A stretch of DNA of 64,000 bases from Pomphorhynchus laevis (lineage: Eukaryota > Acanthocephala > Palaeacanthocephala > Echinorhynchida > Pomphorhynchidae): contig WNNJ02000199.1 of NCBI GenBank assembly GCA_012934845.2, forward strand, positions 248,001 to 312,000. Direction: 5' to 3'. The notes beneath the pieces are model-generated. The model searched no databases. It was not told the origin of the DNA and was given only the letters and a program-made list of their open reading frames with translations. Below, piece after piece: positions 35,340-46,139 of the stretch. The translations under genes were made by a program, and so were the position numbers. Numbering within the stretch: position 1 is the first letter of the stretch; each line of letters starts with the position of its first letter.

Positions 35340-37315
35340 ATAGTGCATACTATAGCGGATAAAATACTTGTTCGTACAAGAGCCGAAAAAATATATATTA
35401 AGCGTGATACATGGCTCTGGACCGATGATGTAAAAGCAAAAGTCGAAAACAAGAAACGACTATTCCATGCATATCTCAGTGACAAGACACAGACAAACTG
35501 GCATGCATACCATTTAGCAAAGAGAAACGCTACGAAGTCCGTTGCAGTTGCCAGAGCAGTTCACTATGATAATGTCCAACAAAGAATCAATACACGCGAT
35601 GGTGAGCGAGACCTATTTCGGCTTGTGAATCGAAGATATCAAAACAAGCAGGATATCGAAGGCTTTTACTGTATCAATGGAATGGACGGTAAATTAGTAA
35701 TCGACCAACAGAAAGTTCGAGAGAGATGGCGTGATCATTTTAAGGAAATCTTAAATGAAGAGTTTCCGCATTCTATGATCCCAGAAGTTGCAGTAACGTC
35801 CGGTCCATTACCTCAAATAAGTAAGGACGAGTTGAAGGAAGCATTAAAGTGTATGATGATAAGTAAAGCCACAGGCCCAGACGACATTGCGACTGAGATT
35901 TGGAAGGCAAAAAGCTGGGGCCCGGTCCCCTGTCTAACCAGCTTCTTCAACAACATCACTGATGAGCATAGGATACCGAGCGGTGGGCAGACTAGTATCA
36001 CCATACCGATATGGAAAAAGAAGGAGAATCCAACTAACTGCTCCAGCTACAGTCCAATTCGATTGCTCTCGCAAACTATGAAAATGTTCGAGCGTATTTT
36101 AGACAAGTGTATCTGTGACATTGTTGATATCACCGTAAACCAAACAGGATTCGTCAAATGCTGTGGCACTACTGACGCTATCCACGCAGCATGGTTGGCA
36201 CTCGAAAAGCACCTGGAGAAAAATCAGTCACTTCACGTTGCATTCTTGGACTTGGAAAAAGCTTTAGACCATGTCCCACATGAATTAATATCGTATGCAC
36301 TTCAACAACGTCAAGTTCCAGAGCATCTAATCTAGTGGGTAATGCTACTTTACCAGAACTCCGAAAGCAGGGTTTAAAGTGCAGCTGGAATGCCACAGCT
36401 ATTTCGAATATCAGTAAGCGTCCATCAGAGAAACGCTCTCTCACCGGCCTTATTCAACACAGTTATGGGCGCTATAACGAGTGATATCCAAAAGGCGATT
36501 GCTCACATGATTTTATACGCAGACGATGTCTGGCTGGCCACGGACAACAAACACGACCTGGAGGATGTAACTAAAGTCTGGAATAATCGACTCACACAAT
36601 TCGGACTACGACTTAATCTAGACGAGACCGAATGCCTAACAACAGACCCACAGGAAAGTGGCACAATCAAGATCAACGGCATTGATTTGAGACGTACGGA
36701 CAAGTTCAATTACCTCGGAACCATACTTTTGGCAAATAGCGACCTGACTCATGAAATCACTGCACGGATAAACTCAGCGTGGACAAAATGGCAAACGGCG
36801 ATAGCCGTTTTATATGACCGTCGAATTAAAGACCATCTAAAGTCAAAGATATATCGCTCAATCATCAGCCATGTGGCCATGTACGGCACAGAGTGTTGGC
36901 ATATTACCAAGGCAGCGGAACGATGCCTAGCGGTCATGGAGACTAAAATGCTGTGATGGATAAGCGGAACAGCGCGATTTGACCACGTAAGAAATATGGA
37001 TATCCTCCAAAGATACGGGGTCGCTTCAATAATAGAGCAAAATGCAAGAGGCCAGAATCCGGTGGTACGGCCACGTGATGCGAAGTGAAAATTGCTCCCT
37101 TGCAAAGACCGCCTTAAAGTACGAGATCAGAGGCAAACGTCCGAGAGCTTGACACAAGCGACGATGGCTAGATGGCCTTCATACAGATCTGATGGCATAT
37201 GAACTTCACCCAGACCAGGCTCAAGATAGGGCGAAATGGTGGGCTAAATCTCACATAGCCGTCCACTCCTCAAAGCGGGATAAAGGCTGAAGAATAAGAA
37301 GAAGAATTCATTTAT
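35340..37315 (+). mobile_element. RTE-clade LINE, 5' truncated
   Basis: The element lacks its endonuclease and begins in the linker before RT (WLWTDDVKAKVENKKRLF). Frame 35343-36335 gives RT boxes KATGPDDIATEIWKA, CSSYSPIRLLSQTMKMFERI, NQTGFVKCCGTTDAI and FLDLEKALDHVPHELI. Frame 36390-36956 continues through ALFNTVMGAI, ILYADDVWLA and the thumb (FNYLGTILL, KSKIYRSIISHVAMYGTECW). Decayed frames to 37280 give the RTE C-terminal pattern (HPDQAQDRAKWW-like). It ends GAAGAATAAGAAGAAGAA, the short trinucleotide-type tail RTE elements have. One shift at 36335-36390 and further damage past 36956 mean it is not active. Confidence 0.88.
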
Positions 37316-39097
37316 TATTTAATTAAATTAGTTTATTTCATTAGTTTAATTTCATTGATTAAAATGCTAATGCTGAACTTGACTAATTTCATAATCATTT
37401 TATTTCGTGATTATTTTTTATACTTAATTTTAAAATATAAAAAGATTAAAAATTTATGATTTAATCTAGATGCATTTTATTCTTATATTACAAATTGAGA
37501 CGGTATATTAAACAAACCATTTTCAGATAAAACATTTATAACACAGCTCTAATTGTCCACGTGCATTCGACATTTACTCGTAAATGACTTTATAAGGACC
37601 ACGATTTTGTTGGTCGTCGTTTCAAGGTGTGTTTTTTCAATGTAGAAAATCTTAATGACTTAAAATCTTGAAAATTGTGAACAGGCTCGTTACAAAAACC
37701 TTATAATAAAAATCAAAAGGGAGATGAACCTTCGCATTTAAAAAATTGTAAATGTACTTATATAACATTTTTAAGTTACAAAGTTATTGATATGTTGGAA
37801 TTTCGTAGCTACATCAAAAGTTTGTTTTAAAGCCCAATTTAAATCGCTACTAGTCGATCGATGGTAATGCGAGCTTTAGTTCTGGTCTACCCCAATAGAC
37901 GTATCAAATTTAGATGACGTTGATATTTTTACATGGTATATATTAACATTATTTGCGATTATATAAAAGCTGCTGCACTCTTGCTAATCTAGGTTACAAC
38001 AAATACCGTCCACATATGTGTTGGTGTAGCTATTTACATTACTAAAGAGACAGCTATATTTGCCATAATGAATAGATATTCGAAGGAAGATATCAGCTGC
38101 GAGCGTTATCTCAATATGCAGTATTAAATTACAAAATTATCCCAATATTAAATTACAAAACACAATTTAATGGCAAATATAGTGGAAAACACTTAGCTAG
38201 TTATGATCCATCTTCAAATTAATGTTAATTGTTGAATGCAATTATAAATTATAAAATTACAATTATATCATCATATAATTTATAAAATTAATAATTAATT
38301 TATAAAATAATTAATTAATTTAATATAAAATATTAATAATTTAATTTGAAAATATGAATTAATTTATAATTCATTTATAAAATTACACAATTATCTTTAT
38401 AGCTATAAAGTTTGATCCATCTAAACTTAGGTTATTAATATGCACAGTATTATTAAATTGAACCAAAAACTAAAGATTTTAACTAATAAATGTTTATTTG
38501 TCGATTTATTTTGAAATTTAATTTCGATTAAATTTTAAAAATAAAAAGTAAAGTAATTTATTGAATCCCTGAATGTAGTCAACGTCAGATAATAAAAATG
38601 TACCGAATTATAAAACGTAAATATTAAATCAGCATCTATTGATAAAAATATTAAAATTAACTTGCAGTTTTTAACGTACAATTTAATACCATTTCAAGAA
38701 TGGAAATAAATTGTATCGATTCAGTAGCTCCTCTAGTAGCAACTTCATCTATTCAGTAGCTCGAAAATAAAAATGTTGGTAAAGAATTTTTGCGTACAAT
38801 GTACGATTCGTGATTTGTTAGACCTCAATGCTTCCATTCATCTAGTTGAGAGAAAGTTGATCAGTTGATAAAATTCATTTTTAACTCAAATCGTCTAAAG
38901 AATTAAAATCAGTAAAGTTGCAAATGTATCTTTCTGGCTGCGATTTTTAAATCACAAAATGCAAGCAACGTAAAACAATAAATGATTTTTTACAAATAAG
39001 GATAAAAAATCAATGAATTATTAAAGTAAAAAACACATTTATTAAAATTAATGAATTATTAAAGTAAAAATACACAAAATACGGACAAATACACACA
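37316..39097. other. AT-rich DNA with one diverged 180-bp repeat
   Basis: No gene is seen. The stretch 38772-38970 (GTAAAGAATTTTTGCGTACAA...) is a diverged relative of 39228-39415, which lies inside the segmental duplication, so this noncoding unit has itself been duplicated earlier. Confidence 0.55.
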
Positions 39098-39439
39098 ACT
39101 GTTTATATATTGTTTTATGTGTGTATTACAAGTCTGGAAGAATGCGAACATAATTTATATCAATGCAGTTTCACGAAATAGAAAATAATTTCAAAAACAC
39201 GTCATCTCATCAGTAATTCTTTAAAATGTTTGTAAAGAATTTTTGCCCGCAATGCACTGTTTGTAATTCGTTGGATCACAAGTCTTCAATTTACTTGGTT
39301 AAGGGCGGATTTGATCAGTTGATAGAATTCATTTTGAACTCTAATCATCAATAAAGTCGCGGATGTATCTCTCTAACTGCGATTTTCAATCATAAAAATT
39401 ATGTTGTATTTACTAAATTTGTTTAAGTGGCATTGTTTC

Positions 39440-40272
39440 ACACTTCGGTCATTGATTCACACTTCGGAGATCCCTTAGGTATTGCGTGTGCTACAGGTCG
39501 CCGCAATCATCCGTATTGAGTCATGAATTCTCTACACTAATTAGTCACTGTTCTAAGCTTGAAGAATATCTACTAGTTAGCGATTTTAAAATACCCTCAG
39601 CTGGTCACATCGGGAATTATGTTTTGGATAGTAGTTCTTCCAAGTCAGATGTAGATTTGTGAAATTTTCTTACAAATGATCTCATGTTAGAGCAACATGT
39701 GCAGTCGCCCACCAGATTCGCGCAAAACCAGGAATCTTGTCTAGATTTGGTATTTTCCAAATTAATTACAAGTGTGGGTAATATGAGCTATCAGAGTCCT
39801 ATTAGATTGAGCGATCATTGCATGATCTTATTCAATTATTTTTCTAGGTGTATGATCCCAAAACTGGAAATTTTGATAGTGTCGAAAAGATCTTGGCAAC
39901 AAATTGATGAAGACTCAATACGAGAGGCGGCACTAAGAACATCATTCAACTGTGCTAGTGAAGACATTGAGGTAAGGTGGCATGTTATTGAATCAGGTTT
40001 AGTAGCTCTTGCAGATAAGTTTGCACCACTCCGTAGAGTACCAAAAAGTAAAGCTATATACCCTCCTTGGTTTGACACTGAATTGCGATATGCTCTCAAA
40101 CATAGGAATCGTCTATTTGAACTAAGCCGTCATCAGAATAATTTTAAAAGCGGTATACAATGTTCCGAAATTTCGTCAATCGCCTTAAGATTACAAAAAG
40201 GCAAAGTTTTGAAGATCAATTAGCTTTACAAATTGATACAGAACCAAAAAAATTGGGCTTATGTGAAAGGAT
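39440..40272 (+). mobile_element. CR1-like LINE, 5' part only (copy A)
   Basis: The frame 39684-40223 encodes the C-terminal half of an APE endonuclease and the linker (QSPTRFAQNQESCLDLVFSK, LSDHCMILFNYF, YPPWFDTELRYALKHRNRLF). Compared with copy B it has a premature stop near 39660 and a single-base loss near 40150. It stops at 40272 where the LTR element sits, and its RT half is missing from copy A. Confidence 0.9.
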
Positions 40273-40464
40273 TGTTGTGTATGAACGAACACACTGCAAA
40301 TGTATGGCAATGACGATTATCACTGGCAGCAATGTGCTTGGCGGTATGCCTTTGTATTTTGACTATATATGTCGGATAGCGACTGTTTCTGAACGCTGGT
40401 GTTTTGTTTGTACTAAAAATTAAAAAACGTTAGCGTTTGCTTTGCAATGTCTGAAAACACAACA
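40273..40464 (+). repeat. 5' LTR of Gypsy element
   Basis: 192 bp, starting TGTTGTGTATGAACG and ending GAAAACACAACA. The Gag-Pol start codon lies inside its end, so the first six codons are LTR sequence. Confidence 0.95.
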
Positions 40465-43400
40465 ATTGGCGACGAGGGTGGTTCAAAATTTTCGTCGAAC
40501 GACATTATGAAAATTGTATGGGAACAACAACGTACATTGACGAAGTTGATGGAAAGTCTGCAAAATCGTGAAAATCCCAATAAGGATTGCAATATACCGG
40601 CGTTTCAGCATTTCAATGCAGATCACGATAAGTGGATTGATTACGGGATTCAACTGAAGAATTTTTTGGGCATGCACAGAGTTGATTCACAGATGCGACA
40701 AAAACAATTCTTACTGTCCAGTTGTGGTCAAGAAATTTTTCGCTTGGTTGGACAATTGATTCCGTCTTTCGAAAAAGAGGACATTACTTTCGAGATGATT
40801 ATTAAGGAACTCGATCGTCATTTTAAAAAGCCGATGCATATAGTTGCAGCCAGATTCGAATTTACGCAATGTCGACAAAAAGCCAATCAGTCACATAAAG
40901 ATTGGATAGCGGAAGCAAGGGGCCTGGCTAGTAAGTGTTCGTTTTTCGATCAATCCATTCAAACCGAACAGCAAGCAATCGACGACAGATTGAGAGATCT
41001 GGTAATTGCATATACTCCAATCGAGGAAATACGTATGAGTCTATTACGATTAGACAATCCTACGTTAGACGATGTAATTAGGATTGCTTCTAATTGGGAA
41101 ATGACACAAGCTACTAAGCACTTGTTAGCGACGGAAACCAGCTCGAATTATGCAAATGACTCGAAAAAGGATGTTGAAATTTCGCATGTTAATAAATTAA
41201 GTGCTGGACGTCGATCACAATGGAATAAAAATTCCATGCCTCGTTGTACACGATGTAATGGTTCAAATCACGTAAATGAGCAACAGTGTTGGGCTAAGAA
41301 CGTAAAATGTCACCGTTGTGGTAAGATAGGTCATATTCGTCGATGCTGCAAGGTAGCACTACAAAATATTCATCAGTTGATATCAGACGAGAATGGTGAT
41401 AATAAGGCTGTAGAGTTGGCTTTTCTCGAAATTCAAAACGTTTGTCGAAGGGACCATATCCTGGGACCGACATTGGAAGTGAGAATAAACGGAGTTCAAG
41501 TGGAAATGGAGTTTGATACGGGAGCAATGTTGTCTGTAATATCTCAAAAAACATGGTCAAGTTGTGGTTCGCCTGAGCTAAGAGCGGGAAGATGGCTGAG
41601 AAGTTTTGGTGGAGGGTTGATAAAGAGCATAGGTCAATGTCAAGTGACTGTAGAACTAGATAATGTAGCCAAATTGTTGAATGTCGAGGTCGTATACGAA
41701 ACAGAAAAGAGCTTGTTTGGACAACCGTGGATAGAAGCATTTAACATGTCCTTGCCACGTCAAGTAAGATCCCGCCCACGAGCTATCAATCAGTTAAATT
41801 TAAATCAACAAGGTGCATCCGATTTAAACCACATGTTACTCAGATTTAAGGAGTTATTCAATGAAGATCTTGGGAACATTAAGGATTTGGAGATAAAGTT
41901 ACAAGTTGATCCATCGGCTATTGCACGATGCATTCCGGCTCGTCGCGTACCACTGCCATTAAAGCCAAAAATCGAAGAAGAGTTAAAGCGCCTTTTATCG
42001 AATGGAACATTAGAGCAAGTTGATTCAAACTGTAATTATATTGAATGGGCGAGTCCAATTGTTTCTGTGCTCAAGAAGGATAACTCAATAAGACTTTGCG
42101 CTGACTTCAAGGCGACAATTAATCCGTATCTGAATTGTGATTGTTTCGAATTACCGACATTTGAGGAGATACTGAGCAAAATCGCAGGAGGCACCTTGTA
42201 TTCAGTATTGGATTTAAAGGATGCGTATTCACAAATGAAAGTTCATCAAGACTCTCGAAAGTATTTGACCATATCGACACCCTTCGGATATTATCAATAT
42301 CGTCGATTACCATTTGGGTTATCCATTGCACCAATTTTGTTCCAGCGTTATATGAATCAATTACTCGGTACGATTCCGGGCGTCGCAGTTTATCTGGATG
42401 ATGTTGTAGTTGCAGGTGAAACACGTTCAGAACATATAGACAGACTTCGAAGTGTAATGACAAGATTATTGAATGCGGGAATACGAGTTAAACGTGAAAA
42501 GTGTTTATTTCTTCAAGAACAAGTCAAATTTCTGGGACACGTGTTAGATAAAGGAATGGTAAAAGTTGATCCAGAGAAAGTTGATACTATTCAAAATATT
42601 TGTCCACCGTCAAATCCTAAAGAACTGCGAACGTTCTTGGGAACCATAGGGTTCCTTGAACGTTTTATTCCTCATTTGCGGTCGCAGTGTGCTGACTTGT
42701 ATTCGTTAACGGGTGTACGAGCGAATTGGAACTGGACAGATCGGCATCAAAGCCAATTTGAATTGGTCAAGCAAAGTATGCTAAAACCGAAAATTTTAAT
42801 ACCATATGATGGGAAGAGTAACCTGAAGCTGTATTGTGATGCTTGTGAGAGAGGCTTAGGAGCCGTACTGCTTCAAGAAACTAAAAACAACCGTTATCTG
42901 CCGATTGCATACGCATCAAGAAAATTGAGCAGCGCGGAAATAAATTACTCGCAAATCGACCGGGAGGCACTTGCACTTATATTCGGTGTCAATAAGTTTC
43001 GATATTTTCTATTAGGTAGAAAGTTCGTACTCATCACTGATCACAAACCTTTGAAATACATATTCGGAAATCAACGTAATTTGCCAAAGATCGCGAATCA
43101 GCGTTTAGTCAGATGGGCATTGTTGTTGAGTCAATTCGACTACGAACTCGAATGCATTCCAGGAAAAGATAACATAATTGCCGATGTCCTCTCCAGATTT
43201 CCATGTCAAGGCCTTGACTGTGCAGAAACGTCGGGAACAAATGATATCTGTGTGAATTTGTTATGTGAGGACACACCTTTATTATCCGCAACAGCTATTC
43301 GCGAAGCTACGAAACAAGATTTGATTCTAAAAAAGGTGACGCAATATGTGTCGATCGGTTGGCCAAACAAAGTTACAGACTCGAACATTCATTATTACAG

Positions 43401-44601
43401 CACAAGACGCAATGAGTTATCATTTGAAAATGGAATTTTGCTTTTAGGAGCGCGTGTATTAATTCCGACGAGTCTACGGGAGACAGTTTTGCGAGCTTTG
43501 CATGCAGGCCATCCGGGAATTGTGGCTATGAAGTCCTTATCACGATATTACGTATGGTGGCCTGGATTGGATGCTGATATCGAGCGCTCAGTACAAAATT
43601 GTAACGATTGTCAGCGTTTCCGGAATAACGAACCTAACCATCCACTTCACAATTGGCCTGTACCCAGCGATATATGGACTAGGATTCACGTAGATTTCGC
43701 CGGACCATCCCAACAGGAGTATTACTTTGTGGTTCAGTGTGCTCTATCAAAATGGCCGGAGGTTATTAAGATGCAATGTACAAGTGCTCACTCAACAATA
43801 AAGGTATTAAGAGAAATATTTGCCAGAAATGGGGTTCCGGAAGAGCTGGTATCAGACAATGGTCCCCCGTTTCAGTCTTCCGAATTCGCGAATTTTTTGC
43901 AGTCTAATGGAGTAAAGCATGTAAGAGTATCTCCGTATCACCCAAGATCAAACGGTTTAGCGGAGAGGTTTATTCAAGTACTAAAGAATAAAGTGATCAG
44001 ACCTTACAATATACACGATCGTCCAAAGCGATTGCAGCAATTCTTATTGTCGTATAGAAACACACCGCACAGTGCCACAGGAAAACCACCATCAATTGTC
44101 TTTACCGGTCATCGTTTGACTACCTTATTTGATCGTTTGAAACCGAATCTACGTTCTACACTTGAAGGTTATCAAGCAAATAACAAAATACATTTCGATA
44201 AGAAATCCAAACCGAGGGAGTTTTATTCAGGAGAAAAGGTGTGGTATCGGCAGAAAAGTAACGAACCGTGGTCGGCGGGGGAAATAGAAAAGCGCTCAAA
44301 CTGGACATCGTATGTCGTGAGCAACGCTGATCAAAACTACAGATTACACGCCGATATGCTTCGTAAAGGAGAAGGTATAGAGAATCGAGAAATTACCAAT
44401 GATGCAGACAATGATCAAGAGAAAATGAATTCAACATTGTCACAGCGGATTGAGATAACTAGTGATCAAAGTCCACTTACCATTACGAATTCGGCGGATG
44501 AAAAAAATCTTGAACATGATAATTGCCATCGCCAATTACCTAGACGATCAGAAAGAGTCCGTAAAGTACCTGTTCGATATGGCTGGAATGTGGCGTACTA
44601 A
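40447..44601 (+). CDS. Gag-Pol polyprotein of Gypsy element
   Basis: Single open frame of 1384 codons. Parts in order: a Gag-like region (about residues 1-270), zinc knuckles (about 275-305), aspartic protease (about 340-440), reverse transcriptase (about 490-740), RNase H (about 790-910), integrase with zinc-binding N-terminus and core (about 1015-1260) and a short C-terminal tail. Fused Gag and Pol in one frame is usual for this branch. It contrasts with the other retroelement remnants here in appearing uninterrupted. Confidence 0.95.
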   Translation: MSENTTIGDEGGSKFSSNDIMKIVWEQQRTLTKLMESLQNRENPNKDCNIPAFQHFNADHDKWIDYGIQLKNFLGMHRVDSQMRQKQFLLSSCGQEIFRLVGQLIPSFEKEDITFEMIIKELDRHFKKPMHIVAARFEFTQCRQKANQSHKDWIAEARGLASKCSFFDQSIQTEQQAIDDRLRDLVIAYTPIEEIRMSLLRLDNPTLDDVIRIASNWEMTQATKHLLATETSSNYANDSKKDVEISHVNKLSAGRRSQWNKNSMPRCTRCNGSNHVNEQQCWAKNVKCHRCGKIGHIRRCCKVALQNIHQLISDENGDNKAVELAFLEIQNVCRRDHILGPTLEVRINGVQVEMEFDTGAMLSVISQKTWSSCGSPELRAGRWLRSFGGGLIKSIGQCQVTVELDNVAKLLNVEVVYETEKSLFGQPWIEAFNMSLPRQVRSRPRAINQLNLNQQGASDLNHMLLRFKELFNEDLGNIKDLEIKLQVDPSAIARCIPARRVPLPLKPKIEEELKRLLSNGTLEQVDSNCNYIEWASPIVSVLKKDNSIRLCADFKATINPYLNCDCFELPTFEEILSKIAGGTLYSVLDLKDAYSQMKVHQDSRKYLTISTPFGYYQYRRLPFGLSIAPILFQRYMNQLLGTIPGVAVYLDDVVVAGETRSEHIDRLRSVMTRLLNAGIRVKREKCLFLQEQVKFLGHVLDKGMVKVDPEKVDTIQNICPPSNPKELRTFLGTIGFLERFIPHLRSQCADLYSLTGVRANWNWTDRHQSQFELVKQSMLKPKILIPYDGKSNLKLYCDACERGLGAVLLQETKNNRYLPIAYASRKLSSAEINYSQIDREALALIFGVNKFRYFLLGRKFVLITDHKPLKYIFGNQRNLPKIANQRLVRWALLLSQFDYELECIPGKDNIIADVLSRFPCQGLDCAETSGTNDICVNLLCEDTPLLSATAIREATKQDLILKKVTQYVSIGWPNKVTDSNIHYYSTRRNELSFENGILLLGARVLIPTSLRETVLRALHAGHPGIVAMKSLSRYYVWWPGLDADIERSVQNCNDCQRFRNNEPNHPLHNWPVPSDIWTRIHVDFAGPSQQEYYFVVQCALSKWPEVIKMQCTSAHSTIKVLREIFARNGVPEELVSDNGPPFQSSEFANFLQSNGVKHVRVSPYHPRSNGLAERFIQVLKNKVIRPYNIHDRPKRLQQFLLSYRNTPHSATGKPPSIVFTGHRLTTLFDRLKPNLRSTLEGYQANNKIHFDKKSKPREFYSGEKVWYRQKSNEPWSAGEIEKRSNWTSYVVSNADQNYRLHADMLRKGEGIENREITNDADNDQEKMNSTLSQRIEITSDQSPLTITNSADEKNLEHDNCHRQLPRRSERVRKVPVRYGWNVAY

Positions 44602-44630
44602 AAAGACCACATTTATATGGGGAAGAGGAA

Positions 44631-44822
44631 TGTTGTGTATGAACGAACACACTGCAAATGTATGGCAATGACGATTATCACTGGCAGCAATGTGCTTGGC
44701 GGTATGCCTTTGTATTTTGACTATATATGTCGGATAGCGACTGTTTCTGAACGCTGGTGTTTTGTTTGTACTAAAAATTAAAAAACGTTAGCGTTTGCTT
44801 TGCAATGTCTGAAAACACAACA
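44631..44822 (+). repeat. 3' LTR of Gypsy element
   Basis: 192 bp, matching the 5' LTR throughout by eye. It starts 29 bases after the Gag-Pol stop codon. Confidence 0.95.
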
Positions 44823-44825
44823 AGG

Positions 44826-44885
44826 ATAAGCCTTTATAAGCCTTATAAAGGCTCATAAGCCTTTATAAGGCTTATAAAGGCTTAT
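44826..44885. repeat. 60-bp perfect palindrome at deletion junction
   Basis: The arms 44826-44853 and 44858-44885 are exact reverse complements of 28 bp built from the words AAGCCTTTATAAG and TTATAAAGGCTTAT. It begins in the target-site duplication of the Gypsy element and ends where collinearity with copy B resumes. It fills the gap left by the missing LINE half. Confidence 0.9.
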
Positions 44886-45105
44886 GTGACATGTATTAAT
44901 AATAATATACCTTAATTCGCAAACGTTGATTAATTGAATCAAAGACATCGAGTTTTTTAAAACGCTAATGCGTAATATCAGAATAAATATTCACTAGAAT
45001 AAAAATTAATAAAGTTATTTTTGTTTAAAAATAACTAATTTTTGTTTAATAATAAAGTAAAATTTGTTTTTTTTAAACAGTATGATCATTATAGATATTT
45101 TCTAA

Positions 45106-45618
45106 ATGTGTGAACGCTTAACTCAAGCTCAAATGCAAGTTCAAAATTATGCCGAGCAGATTTGTAATGCCATCGGGCTTATTCAGCAAAATGCACAACC
45201 ATCACAATTTGAAGATGTCGAAAGTGATTCATCCGTAAAGCCTCGCGATGATACATTTACAGATAACTTTGGAAAATTAATCGTTAAAATGATTAGCGAT
45301 GTCAGTACGCTTATAGACACCATACCACCAAATGTGCCAAAGGAAGATCAACGTAAACGAATGAAAAAGATTCAACAACTGGAAGCTTCAAATACAGACA
45401 AAGCCCGTATTTTAGAAGAAATGCTTAATAAATGTAAGAGTGTTAGAACGCAAGTTCGTAACCGTTTAGAAATGATCAATACAATAGTACTGGAAATGGA
45501 TGAAAGAATTTCGGATCGTCCAGCTGAATTGAGTATAGAAAAATCGTCAGCTGAAAGCAGTAAGGAAGATAGCTCACTTAATTTTGGAGAAAGCTTGGAA
45601 TTGAGCGATCATAATTAG
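45106..45618 (+). CDS. med21: Mediator subunit 21 (copy A)
   Basis: Subunit of the Mediator middle module, which links transcription factors to RNA polymerase II in the nucleus. The frame has 170 codons with no intron; the family is usually about 140 residues. The N-terminus MCERLTQAQMQVQNYAEQIC followed by NAIGLIQQNAQPSQFEDVE aligns directly with animal MED21 (M.DRLTQLQ...L.EQFCNAIGVLQQ), so the start is secure. A second conserved block (DNFGKLIVKMISDVSTLIDT, then IPP) and a long helical C-terminal half (QQLEASNTDKARILEEMLNK) follow, as expected of a protein that pairs with MED7. An acidic Ser-rich tail (about residues 145-170) extends beyond the family. Upstream is AT-rich DNA after the LINE/Gypsy junction. 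Copy B differs by one residue (Glu for Asp near 156). Confidence 0.9.
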   Translation: MCERLTQAQMQVQNYAEQICNAIGLIQQNAQPSQFEDVESDSSVKPRDDTFTDNFGKLIVKMISDVSTLIDTIPPNVPKEDQRKRMKKIQQLEASNTDKARILEEMLNKCKSVRTQVRNRLEMINTIVLEMDERISDRPAELSIEKSSAESSKEDSSLNFGESLELSDHN

Positions 45619-46010
45619 AAGATGTTAACGTTATCAGACAGAAAATGTATAGAAAATTGTTGATTACAAATAATACTGTTTAAGGCAACTAACTTTTAAA
45701 AGTATTTGTATTTTAGTTATTGACTGTTGACATGCTCATCCCCAATTCGTAATGTATATAAAGAAATATATCTGCAAGGGCTTAATATATAAAGTCCCGC
45801 AGGTATATTGCCTAGGCGATTTCTATTAAAAACGAACTCTGAGACGCTGAAATTTTGCATGATAATTAGTGATACTTGAAAACACTATATCTACAAGTTT
45901 TTGTAGCGATATGTAAGTATTAATTGTATTTAAAATCATAAAATGTTTGCTTGAAGCAAAAACATTTCAAATTTCGCATAGTTCATATTTACCTTTAACA
46001 TCGTCTCATA
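45619..46010 (+). other. MED21 3' flank, copy A
   Basis: Noncoding. Matches 55249-55635 with only occasional differences (for example TTGCCTAGG against TTGTCTAGG). It probably includes the 3' UTR; no certain AATAAA signal is seen, and CTATTAAAAAC near 45826 is the nearest candidate. Confidence 0.5.
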
Positions 46011-46139
46011 TAATTTACTAATATAATTTATAATTATATTGACATATAATTGAACCATCCCCGTGAATATAAGAGACTGAATTTATTATTTGATATTATG
46101 ATTATACTTAGCAGTACTTTAAATTTGAAAATTGAGTAC

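Larger units (their letters stand above)
40273..44822 (+). mobile_element. Ty3/Gypsy LTR retrotransposon, looks whole
   Basis: A 4550-bp element of the Ty3/Gypsy group (Mag-like, 'K02A2.6-like' single-ORF type). Matching 192-bp LTRs lie at 40273-40464 and 44631-44822 (TGTTGT...ACAACA), with no difference seen between them, so insertion is very recent. It is flanked by a 5-bp target duplication AGGAT (40268-40272 and 44823-44827). A primer-binding-type site, TTGGCGACGAGG, follows the 5' LTR and a purine run, TGGGGAAGAGGAA, precedes the 3' LTR. No envelope gene. It lies inside a CR1-like LINE. Confidence 0.95.

Noticed and set aside
39836-40099. Minus-strand frame repeated at 52292-52555
   Set aside because: Its conservation comes only from the segmental duplication; it is antisense to the LINE endonuclease frame, which has recognisable motifs.
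45106-45618. MED21 considered as a processed retrocopy
   Set aside because: It is intronless, but no poly(A) tract or target duplication surrounds it, and it shares flanks with the other copy; the parent structure in this genome is unknown, so the idea is unsupported rather than excluded.
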